Source: Raffaelea ambrosiae (taxonomy: Eukaryota; Ascomycota; Sordariomycetes; Ophiostomatales; Ophiostomataceae). From it: a stretch of DNA of 64,000 nucleotides. Positions 44,613 through 54,388 of this stretch are shown here, one piece after another. Positions within the stretch are counted from its first letter, which is position 1. Each line of letters starts with the position of its first letter. The notes beneath the pieces were generated by a model. The model did no database searches, was not told where the DNA came from, and saw only the letters and a list, made by a program, of their open reading frames with translations. Both the position numbers and the translations under genes were made by a program. The DNA lies in contig PCDI01000001.1 in NCBI GenBank assembly GCA_002778195.1, positions 1 through 64,000 of the forward strand, written 5' to 3'.

Positions 44613-46398
44613 TTATTTCTTGTCTCGTGGCACGTTTGGCACGTCAGCTGCTGCTGCCGCTGCCGCTGCGGTTGCGGCGGCTGCAGCAACAGCTTCCTCG
44701 TCACTGTCACCACTGCCAGATGCATCACCATTCACTCTGCGTGGCCAGCCCCGCCGCTCCTTGCCCTTTTTTTTTGTTTCCTTGTCCTTTTTGATGGCAG
44801 CTTCAGCGACAAGCTGCTCGAATGCCATGTAGTCTCCCTCTTCCTCCGGCGTGCGCGCCGCCTGTAAATAACGTTAGCCATTTAGAGATCAAATAAAAAT
44901 CAGGAAAGAAAAGGTAGTCCTGTTCCTGAGCTGGTATGCTTACCTTGCTGCACACATCACCGATGAGGACAAGAGCCTGTGCCCGCTCCAACCTCTTAGA
45001 CAGCGGAACCTTCTTGTCGATCAACACAGCGTCGCACACATCCCGCAGCACGCTCTGAATTTCAAATTTGCTTCCGCGCCATGCCGCTGTCAAAATTTTC
45101 CCGGTAACACGTCGTTCATATTCCACCTTCTTCTCGTCTGTCCAGTCGTCGCCTCCCTTCTCTTCCATTCTAGCCATCTCCTCCATGGTCTGTTGAGCGT
45201 CGATGGCCGAGCTGATCGTGTTCCAGGTCTCCTTTACCAGTGTACCCTTGTCTTTAATCCGGCTGAAAAAACCGCCCATACCGAAAAGTTTCTGGCTGCG
45301 CAGCAGCGCAGTTGCTTTCGTGACATACGTGTGCCCGATGGCGTGCAGAATGTCCAAACCGAACGACTCCATTTTGAGCTCCTCGACTTCCAAACGGATT
45401 TTCTCCTGAAAAGCACGGGTCACGTCGTCACCCTTGTCTGTCTCTGTCCATAGTGAAACGCGGTCCAAAAGCTTGCGTGTCAGCGTGTCGACCCGCTCCT
45501 GTCGGATGCGAGCGCGCTCACGCTCATAAGCCAGCAGCTGTTCTCGCTGCTCTTTTGACAGGCTCGACTTCTTCTTGTCCTTCTTTTTCATATCCTTGCC
45601 ATCCTCTGCGTTGGCAGACAGGGAGGTTTCGACTTCGTCTGCCGGGCGGTCCATCAGGGCGGGTCGGATGGGGATTGCATGCCGTCCTGGTGTGCTATGT
45701 CCAGAACCCGTCGCCGGAACGGGATATTCATTTCCGGATGTTGATGTTGCCACCGGTGCATTCACAGCAGTTGGTGTGCTGGTGCCAGATGTCGAGCTTG
45801 GTTCGGTTGTCTTGTAGTCTGTTGGTATCGATGGTTCTTTGCCTTCACCCGATGTAAAGCCGCTTGTTGTGGTCTCCTTCTCGGTATCAGCTGCCTTCAT
45901 ACTCTCCTTCATAGCATCCTCCGTGCCAGGGAAGTCTTCATCGAAGGATCCTTCCTCGCCCTCAGTTGTCGTAATGTCCATTGTGGTAGTGAGGTCTTTC
46001 ATGAGCGAAATCTCGCCGATCCAGTCGATGAAGGCATCCCCACCAAAAATGCTCGTGAAAAATTCAGCCGGGTCGACAAAACCCTCGCTTGGTTTTGATG
46101 CGTCCTTGCCATACTTGTCGTATGCTTTCCGAAGATCCGGATCCGAAAGTACTTGGTATGCCTCGCCGATGGCCTGAAACTTTTCGTGCGCATTGGGGTC
46201 GTTGGGATTCTTATCTGTACCATTAAAGCCCCGTTAGCGGAAAGCCAATAGCTAGGAGTGTGCAGAGTATTTGGCGTTGTAAAGCTTGCCTGGGTGGTGC
46301 ACGATGGCTTGCTTGCGGTATGCCTTCTTGATCTCTAGTTCTGTCGCTGTTGGCGACACGCCCAACTGGTCGTAGTAGCTGGTGTCGACAACCATCAT
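44613..46398 (-). CDS. DnaJ co-chaperone with X domain (Caj1/Djp1 type)
   Basis: Exons 46398-46290, 46214-44944 and 44861-44613 give 542 aa (541 from the second of two adjacent ATGs). The J domain is at residues 4 to about 70 (SYYDQLGVSPTATELEIKKA, HHPDKNPND, AYQVLSDPDLRKAYDKYG). Next comes a Ser/Thr/Glu-rich linker, and then the DnaJ-X domain (about 225-450; LWTETDKGDDVTRAFQEKI, HAIGHTYVTKATALL). The C-terminus is basic and then polyalanine. Yeast Djp1 aids peroxisomal and mitochondrial import with Hsp70. Intron 1 begins GC, not GT (CCCAG-GCAAGC), and splits the HPD motif; no other join rebuilds HPDKNP. Confidence 0.92.
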
Positions 46399-46814
46399 GA
46401 GCACGGTGTCCTCCCTCGCTGGACTGCGGAGCGAAACCAGACTGACGTCGAAGATATTCTGGGCTGTCTCGGGGCCGATTCCAAGAGGGTAGGCGACAGC
46501 CTGCGATGTTATGTGGACTTGTGCGCAGCCGAGAACAGCCAGAGCAGGGAGAGCTGTTGGGGTGTGATATGTCCATCGACAAAGTTTACACGTGGGTGCT
46601 ACAATAGTATTGATAAATCACGTGGATTGCTGATAACTTATCAGGTGGCGGGGTAGTAGAAGTTTTCTTCTTTTTTTCTCAAATTTTACTACTATTTTGG
46701 CCGAATTTTATTTTGGCCACTATGAAATCTCCTTCTTACTTCACCATCTCATCTGCATGCCAAACACGACATGCTTCTTAGGAATTCAGCTTTCACTGGT
46801 TCCTCTTTATTAAC
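46399..46814. promoter_or_regulatory. divergent promoter region, DnaJ / NEW1
   Basis: There are 416 bp between two start codons on opposite strands: a co-chaperone and a translation factor. It contains a T-rich tract at about 46660-46690. No specific sites are identified. Confidence 0.4.
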
Positions 46815-49800
46815 ATGCCTCATCCGACGCTGCCTCACATGGACCAACAAGCCCTTCCGATACTCACCAAGGGTGACGGGGCCACCCCGTCACGCGCCAA
46901 TATTTCCACGATCTTGACCAGTGTCTTCACTGCAACGACGTCAAATGCATCCATCAACTCCGCTTACCAGCTTTGCGATGCTCTCCTAGGTGACTCTTCT
47001 GTGGGATTTCGAGGCCTCACTTCATTTGGCGTGCTTGCAGAAATCAAGACGGCAGCAGCCGACAAAAAGAGTGGTCTTCGCCGGGAGAGTGCCCAAAATC
47101 TACTGGGTGCTTTGTTTGAGAGATTTCCGCCACAACAGCCGATCAGCGAGGTTCTACTCTTGATTCAGGACGAAGGAATGGTTCCCTGTGCTTTAAATGC
47201 CTTGTCTGACAAGGGATCCGTTGTTCGAGATGCGGCGCAGTACGGCCTCGACGCACTCTTCGCAAATCTCGAAGCAGAGGCTTTGGTGTCTGGCCTCCTC
47301 CCTGCACTGACGTCCTACCTCTCCAATAAGACCAGAAAGTGGCAAGGAACTGTGGGAGCTCTCAAGCTGTTGCAAAGAATGGCCAACAAAGCAAAACTCG
47401 AACTTGGAACGACTAAGGAAGAGGCAGCAGAAAAGGACGTGCTACGGAGCGCTATGGGCGCGAAACTTGCCTCCCTCATTCCCATCGTTGAAGCTGGCAT
47501 GCACGACCTGAAGACAGAGGTCGAAAAACAAGCCGTTCTTACTATGACATCGCTCACAACACTTCTATCCAATGACGATGTAGCGCCCCGCATCCCACTC
47601 CTCATAGACACGATGCAACACCCTTCGCCTCAGTCACTTCAGAAGGCAATTCACGCACTCGCTCACACAACATTTGTGGCTGTTGTCACGTCACCAGTTC
47701 TGGCTTTGCTTACGCCCTTTTTGGAACGGTCTCTGAATACTCCAACGACTGCACAGGAGGTACTACGCCAAACGGTTGTCATTGTCGAAAACCTGACGAA
47801 GCTTGTCCACGACCCTATCGAAGCTCGGATTTTCTTACCAAAGCTTCAGCCGGGCGTGAAAAGCGTAGTTGGCCGTGCTTCTCTCCCTGAAGTGCGAGAA
47901 CTGGCTAGTCGTGCACTGCATGTCATGGACGTGGCTATGGCAACAGACAGTGTCGGAGTTGTTCATCGAACGACTGAAGACGATGTTACCAAAGTTATGG
48001 ACAGTGAAATACAGAACAATGGTGGCTTGGCTGAGCATATGGACATCTACAGATTTCTCCGCCCATACTTATGTTCCATGGTTGTGGCAGACGTGAACTA
48101 CCGGTGTCTCACAAGAATTTCTTCGAGAGTCTCGCGGTATCTTCAGCCTTTGCTGAAGGTAGGATCTTCGCATACCTCTATTGGCGATGCAGTCCAGAAA
48201 TATTTTGTCGACGAAGACCATCGCAAGCACGGGGAACCAGAGTCGGAAGACGACGGAGAGACTGAGATTGTCAACGCAGACTTTTCACTTGGGTATGGTG
48301 GTATGCTTCTACTTTCCCATACAAACATGCGACTTTTGAAGGGGCACCGCTACGGTCTGGTTGGACGTAACGGTGCCGGAAAGTCTACTTTGATGAAGAG
48401 CATCGCTGGTGGAAAGCTCGAAGGCTTTCCGTCCCAGGATGTGTTGCGAACCTGTTATGTTGAGCATAACCAAGGCGAAGACGCGGAAATCAGCATCCTT
48501 GAATTCGTTTCCAAGGATCCAACAATTGCTAAGGAAGGTCAGCAGCGGATATCTGACGTTCTCGCCGAGTTTGGCTTTACGTCAGGCCCCGAAGGTCGAC
48601 AGTCCCAGAAAGTGGGCTCTCTCTCCGGTGGCTGGAAAATGAAGTTGGCTCTGGCGCGAGCAATGTTACAGAAAGCTGATGTTCTTCTTCTTGATGAACC
48701 GACAAATCATCTCGATGTCGAAAACATTGCTTGGCTGGAGAACTACCTCAAGACACACCTCGACATCACTAGTCTGATTGTTTCCCATGACTCCGGTTTC
48801 CTGGACGAGGTCACGACAGACATATACCACTATGAACCTGGCAAGAAGCTAGCACACTACAAAGGCAATCTGGCGACTTTTGTGACGATTCATCCCGAGG
48901 CAAAGAGCTATTACACTTTGTCTGCCAGCCAAGTGCAATTCAAATTTCCGCCTCCTGGCATTTTGACAGGTGTCAAATCGCAAACACGAGCAATCATACG
49001 CATGACAAATGTGTCATATTCATACCCGGACGCACCTAAGCCGTCACTTTCGGATGTCTCGTGTCAGTTGAGTCTGTCGTCCCGGGTTGCCGTCATTGGT
49101 CCCAATGGCGCCGGAAAATCCACATTGATTAAGCTGCTTACCGGCGAGGTCATTCCAACAATTGGCAAGGTTGAGAAACATCCCAACCTACGGATTGGAT
49201 ATATCAAGCAGCATGCCCTTGAGCATGTTGAGATGCACCTCGAGAAAACGCCAAACCAATACCTTCAATGGCGGTATGCTCATGGTGACGACCGCGAAGT
49301 TCACATGAAGCAGACCCGCATGGTATCTGACCAAGACCGCGAGCAAATGGAGAAGTTCGTCGAGTTAGGAGAGGGTATGGGTCAACGACAAGTGGAAGCT
49401 CTTGTTGGTCGGCAAAAATTCAAAAAGACTTTCCAATACGAAGTGTAAGTGAAACTGAGCATGGCACAAAAGGTGTTCTTGATTTCTAACATACAAACAG
49501 GAAATGGAAGAACATGCTTCCTAAATACAATACCCAGGTGTCCAGAGAAACTCTTTTGGAACTTGGGTTCGACAAATTGATCCAGGAATTTGATGACCAC
49601 GAGTCTTCTCGTGAAGGATTGAGCTTCCGCGAGCTTCAACCTACAGTGATTTCAAAACATTTCGAGGATCTTGGCCTTGACCCGGAAATTGCCAACCACA
49701 ACGAAATCGGCTCCCTAAGCGGTGGCCAGAAAGTGAAAGTGGTCATTGCTGGCGCAATGTGGAACAATCCCCATCTACTTGTCTTGGACGAGCCTACCAA

Positions 49801-50239
49801 CTTTTTGGATCGCGATTCCCTTGGTGGCTTAGCTGTGGCAATTCGGGATTTCAAAGGCGGCGTGGTCATGATCTCACACAACGAGGAGTTTGTTGGTGCG
49901 CTAGCATCGGAGCAATGGCATGTCGAGGCTGGACGAGTGGCGCATCGTGGTCATACTGCAGTCTCGGCGGATCGTTTCGAGGATAGTCGGCCCACCAGTG
50001 GACAGACCACACCAGGTGTCTCTACCCCCGCCATGTCCAGTGCAATGTCCAGTGCGGTGAACAGCGGAATTGAGGACAATTCCAATGGCGGGGACCTTAA
50101 GTTCAAGTCCAAAAAGAAGCGGAAGAAGACTAAGAAGGAGCTGAAAGAGCAGGAGGTTCGTCGACGCCTCAGACACATTGAGTGGCTGAACAGCCCCAAG
50201 GGCACTCCGCATCCGCCAGATACCGACGATGAAGATTGA
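46815..50239 (+). CDS. NEW1: ABC-F translation factor New1 / Elf1
   Basis: Exons 46815-49444 and 49501-50239 give 1,122 aa. An N-terminal HEAT-repeat region (about 20-430) is followed by two ABC domains: Walker A GRNGAGKST at about 517 with LSGGWKMKLALARAM and LLLDEPTNHLD; Walker A GPNGAGKST at about 762 with LSGGQKVKVVIAGAM and LVLDEPTNFLD. A chromodomain-like insert is present in the second (FQYEVKWKNMLPKYN), which the intron splits. The tail RHIEWLNSPKGTPHPPDTDD is diagnostic of New1/Elf1 and not of EF3. Yeast New1 helps translation termination; fission-yeast Elf1 was described as an mRNA export factor. The Gln/Asn-rich prion region of yeast New1 is absent. Confidence 0.95.
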
Positions 50240-50759
50240 AATATCGACCACTGGTCAACTATGTTCTGCTACATAGTTTATTTCTTCTTCTTCTGTCACT
50301 TCTATTCAATCTGTTCGGGTTTTTTTTTTTCGTTTCGTTTTATTGCTTATTTTTTTTTTATTTTTTCAGTGCGCTCGCGTTCAATCATACTTAAGTTTCT
50401 TTTTAAGTTTCAACTGGATAGACATAGATAGACATGAATTTAAAGTAGACATAGTTCATCAGTGTGTTTTGCTGATTGTTTGCGCCCGGATTAGTTTTCT
50501 TTTTGCTTTATTTCTTTTCTAGGGCTTCGTCGTTCGTTTTTTTTTTTTGAGTATTGGCGCAACCTCTCTCGTACAATGCATCCAGGCAATTGGACACCGG
50601 CATTCCGGCTGTACACCACAAAAGATAAGTATTCAGTATATCTGACGGTATTTGACTTCATTTTTGGTAACGCAAGCCTTTGGAAGGTCGCCAAACTATG
50701 TATTAACGAGAATCACACTGCAGGTGGTATCTATTTTCTTGCATCTCGAGCAGTCTTCA
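50240..50759. other. convergent 3' region, T-rich
   Basis: There are 520 bp between NEW1 and the DUF4360 gene. It holds several T-runs (for example 50318-50327, 50349-50359, 50538-50547) and a doubled ATAGACAT. No gene is seen. Confidence 0.5.
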
Positions 50760-51533
50760 TCAGTTGCATCTCTGCCAGCTTAAATGAAGTTGTTGGGTGA
50801 ATGCCACGGTTGCATCATCGTCAGTGACTTCTCCTGAAGCGGACCGATCGCTGGATGACAGAGAGATGCGATTATTGACATTCAGGATGCCGGTGGCGCC
50901 ACATGGGGCAAAAACCACGCTGGCTGTCGGGATCTTGTCATTTTTCGTGTATACTTGGCCATCAGCCCACTCGCCGCCACCAGAAATAGAGGTTTGTGTT
51001 GTAGTCGTGGCAGATGCATCTTGAGAAAAGTAATAAGTGCTGTAAAATGTTCCCGTTACACCCTGATCTAACTGGGCGTAGCCGTGATATGTACTTTCAA
51101 GAACAGCAAATTGAAACCCGCCGGGGTATTTCAGATTCAAATGAAGTTGACAGTTTTTAGTTTTGGCAGTGGGATCATACCCTGGACCGATGTATGTCTG
51201 AAAACTATCAAACCCGAAAGTCACGACCTAGAGATGTTAGTGAAAGGAATAACCAACATAGCACAAGGCGTGATTAGGCGGTGGGCGTACTGTTCTGTCA
51301 GGAGAAATACTTGTGGAAACAGATCCCTGGGGGCACCCGTTTCCAGAAAACCCAACGCTGACAATCTATATCTCATTTGGGTCCGGCGTATCTGATTTTT
51401 GGCCACCACCAGAGAGGGCGCTTTTGAGGCCACCAGTATGGTTGTTGGGGGTGATTTTGGTATATCCACCCCCAAGCAGAAATGCGGCTGACGATACAGC
51501 AATGGAAAAAAGATGAAATAAAACAAGTAACAT
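50760..51533 (-). pseudogene. secreted DUF4360 protein, interrupted by one TAG
   Basis: Exon 1 is 51533-51291 and exon 2 is 51227-50760, for 237 codons. The start MLLVLFHLFSIAVSSAAFLL is a good signal peptide. GCPQGSVSTSIS, TFGFDSFQTYIGPG, NCQLHLNLKYP and FAPCGATGILNVN match DUF4360, a family of small secreted fungal proteins of unknown function. Codon 56 (51368-51366) is TAG between DPNEI and IVSVGFSGNGCPQG. Both sides are in the same frame, and the position fits a Gln codon changed C to T. A 44-nt intron ending at this TAG is possible but would lack a branch site. The 63-nt intron joins SPDRT-VVTFGF. Confidence 0.8.
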
Positions 51534-52905
51534 TTTGACGAATTCAGGCGTACTGGTAATCTCTGCAATGGGGGCAAAGGCAAAAGAATTGTCCGGTAGT
51601 TTGTGCTGCCTTGTCTTGGTCGCCACCCACCAGCGACCAAAGTCATTTTTATATCCCAGACTGTCCGCAGCATTCGAGCACATACAGTTGTGCATAACAT
51701 GGAAACCCGTGGCTGGCTAAAGGCTAGAGCCAAGCGTCCCGCGAGAGAGCGCGTTACGAGGCCGAATGACATCTAAATATCCAAAAATAGTGAATCCAAT
51801 TGACTGTGCCACGTGTGGGTAGGGCCGAATATATTACTCACGTCACGAACTGCGAGACTGTGAGCAAACACGAACTGCTATCTAGCCAGCCGGGAACCAA
51901 TATTGCAATGTAGCTGCTAATTCTAGGCTAAACGCAAAGATGTGAATTGCAAAATAGCAACCGACTGGTCTAAAAAGTACACTTCTCCACTGACTGCAGC
52001 CAAATACTTTCAAGTGTAGTTTCCTTAGTTTACAACCCCCCGTCCCCAGAGAGAAAAAAGGACCTTGCGGAGTAAAGGGCATCTGCATGTTGACCTTCCC
52101 CGCTCGCACTTGGGCATTTTGCAAAGGTCTCTCTGTTCGAGGTTGTGTCTCTGCACTAAAGGGTGGGTACTGAAGCGGCACGGATAACAGCAATGTGGAG
52201 GGACCGTGTACAGTTGTTATAACTTTGAGATAGCCTGTCCTGGCGGCCCCTACAGATTTCGCCATGGGAAAATGGTCGAGGAAGAGAAGACATATGGCAT
52301 GCGGCGCAGCCCTGCCGCAAATCAGAGTGTGTCATGGATGATGGCGCAGCGGGTCCTTACATGACCCCGCAAGAGTCATAGCTGTAAGCAACAATCATGC
52401 TACCAAAACTCTGATCCGAATCCGGAGGTAGGGACTCCGAAAGCCTTGACGATTAGTCATTCAGATGCCGCGTTTGTGCTATGGCATTGTGGTGGAATGT
52501 CAAGGTCGGCCGACGGACCCCAGTATTTAATTCTTACTTGTAATGGTCACCCTTAACAGCACAGGCTTACAAACGAGAAGTAACTTCCGAGGAGTTGACA
52601 TGTAACCTGGAAGAGAGCTATTGGGTAGGGTCTGATGCGATGTTGTTACGACGCAGGTGAAATCTACCTTTCTAAAATCTGAAATGCAGGCATGCACAGA
52701 GACAAATTTCCGGGAGGAACCCTTCAAAAGCAAATTCCTATATAGATATTATGTATACACATGTGCGTATCTTTCGTGTATATGCGTGCGTGCGTGCGTT
52801 TGCGTTTCCCCATTCGATGATATGTCTAGCAGTCACCCTCCCCCTCCCCCCTTGCGTACTTTCTAGCTCGGGCATCTGGAAGGCGCTGGGATCTTTTATA
52901 TGCAT
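51534..52905. other. intergenic region
   Basis: About 1.4 kb lies between the DUF4360 start and the end of the next minus-strand gene. No gene can be supported. A (TGCG)n-like run at 52785-52805 is the only repeat of note. Confidence 0.5.
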
Positions 52906-53811
52906 TTACTGCACGCCGGCAGCCTTCATGCGCTCAAAGCACTTGCGGTAGGCAATGTGAATTTCGGGCACCTCGTAATTGTATTCCTTGAGCTTGGTAA
53001 TGAGCTTGGTCGTGTCAAGCTCGCAGTTGCTGCGGCCAGCCTTGATGACCTTGGCCTGCTCCTCGAGAGTGAAGTTCTTCCACGTGAAGCTTGGTCTCAC
53101 AATCTCCTTGAACAACGTCAGGACCTCGTTGTGCGAGATGGCACCGGGGTTGGTGAAGTTGTAGACACCGGTGTCGCCGTGTTCAGCCAGTAGCACCGAG
53201 GCGGGGAGGAGGTCGGTGAGAATAGTGTTGCTGTTGGGAATATCAACCACACGCTCGTACTTGGAGATCTTGGTGACGAAGTTGCGCGGATTCAGATCGT
53301 CGCTGACAGGCATGCGGAGGCGCAGGATCAGCACGTTCTTGTAGTGCTTCATGACAGCCTCGACGTGGGCCTTCGTCTCGGAGTAGAAGCTGCCGTCAAA
53401 GTTCGCCAAATCCGTCTCCTTGAAGCCGGGGCCACCCCACGGGTGGGCATCATCGTACTGGTAGATGCAGCCCGTGGCATAGACTGTGATGTGGATGCCC
53501 TTCAGAAAGCAGCAGTCGGTGAGGTTCAGCGTGCCGACGACATTGGACCGCATGGTGGCCTCGCGATTGTCCTCACACCAGTCGACATTGGGACGACCAG
53601 TGCAACCAGCGGCATTGAAGACGTGGGTGGGCTTGACACGCTCCAGCTCAGCGAGCACAGCTTCACGATCTTCCATGCGGATGGTCGTAGTGTAAACCTC
53701 TTTACCAGCCTTTTCTAGTAGCTCCTTAAGGTGGCCGGCAACCCAGCCCTTGCCACCCCAGATGAGGTAGCGGTTGGCCGTAGTTGTGCCGTTAGTTCCA
53801 TTGGCAGCCAT
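52906..53811 (-). CDS. UDP-4-keto-6-deoxyglucose epimerase/reductase (UDP-rhamnose synthesis)
   Basis: One exon of 301 aa from the ATG at 53811 encodes a short-chain dehydrogenase-fold enzyme. IWGGKGWVAGHL (about 16-27) is the NAD(P)-binding loop. NAAGCTGRPNVDWCEDNR, YATGCIYQYDDAHP and FYSETKAHVE (Tyr-x-x-x-Lys) are the substrate and catalytic parts, as in the bifunctional 3,5-epimerase/4-reductase of plants and fungi that makes UDP-rhamnose. The preceding enzyme (UDP-glucose 4,6-dehydratase) is not in the window. An in-phase ATG at 53916 would add 35 residues without family support. It is divergent from homocitrate synthase. Confidence 0.88.
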   Translation of the reverse strand: MAANGTNGTTTANRYLIWGGKGWVAGHLKELLEKAGKEVYTTTIRMEDREAVLAELERVKPTHVFNAAGCTGRPNVDWCEDNREATMRSNVVGTLNLTDCCFLKGIHITVYATGCIYQYDDAHPWGGPGFKETDLANFDGSFYSETKAHVEAVMKHYKNVLILRLRMPVSDDLNPRNFVTKISKYERVVDIPNSNTILTDLLPASVLLAEHGDTGVYNFTNPGAISHNEVLTLFKEIVRPSFTWKNFTLEEQAKVIKAGRSNCELDTTKLITKLKEYNYEVPEIHIAYRKCFERMKAAGVQ

Positions 53812-54388
53812 TTTGTATAGAATAGAGAAAGTAGAGCAAGGAGGATGGTTGAAATGATCGCAGATGGAAGCGTTGTTGAGAAGCCTGGGGAAAATTCGAG
53901 AGAGAGTCGTGGCCACAAGATAAAATACGAGCCAAGGGAGGATTTGTCAAAAGAACGGTGAGCTGAATGACTAAGATATGTGGCGGGGGATTTATCTACC
54001 ACGCGGGGTAGGCCGCCATATGATTGGCTGGGACTCGGTAGGCAGTCTCTTTGCAATTGCCAGGCAACCCCCCAACCCCCCCCCCCCCCCCCCCNAAAAA
54101 AAAAAAAAAAAAAAAAAAAAACAAGCGGCAAATAAATTGGAAAGAAAAAAAAATTCTGATTGACCAATAATGAGTCACACAGTCCCCGCGAAGTGTGCGT
54201 AAATCGGAGATACTTCCAGGCACAAAAACGAAACCCGATCCCACCGCTTTCGCCCTTTCCTCTCTCTCACCATTTACCACTCCACTGCAAACCGCCCAAG
54301 AACAGCACGACACAATCCAATCCTTCTTTCGCACGCTCAGCTTTTACCATTGACCTGTTTTTCTTAGTCTTGTACAATTGTTACTACC
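53812..54388. promoter_or_regulatory. divergent promoter region with C19-N-A26 tract
   Basis: There are 577 bp between two start codons. It contains C (54076-54094), one N (54095) and A (54096-54121), a homopolymer junction that assembly did not resolve. The true length is unknown. Confidence 0.6.

Noticed and set aside
51369..51412. A 44-nt intron ending at the TAG in the DUF4360 gene
   Set aside because: No branch-site motif, a poor donor, and it would remove residues just before the conserved region; nonsense mutation is simpler, though not excluded.
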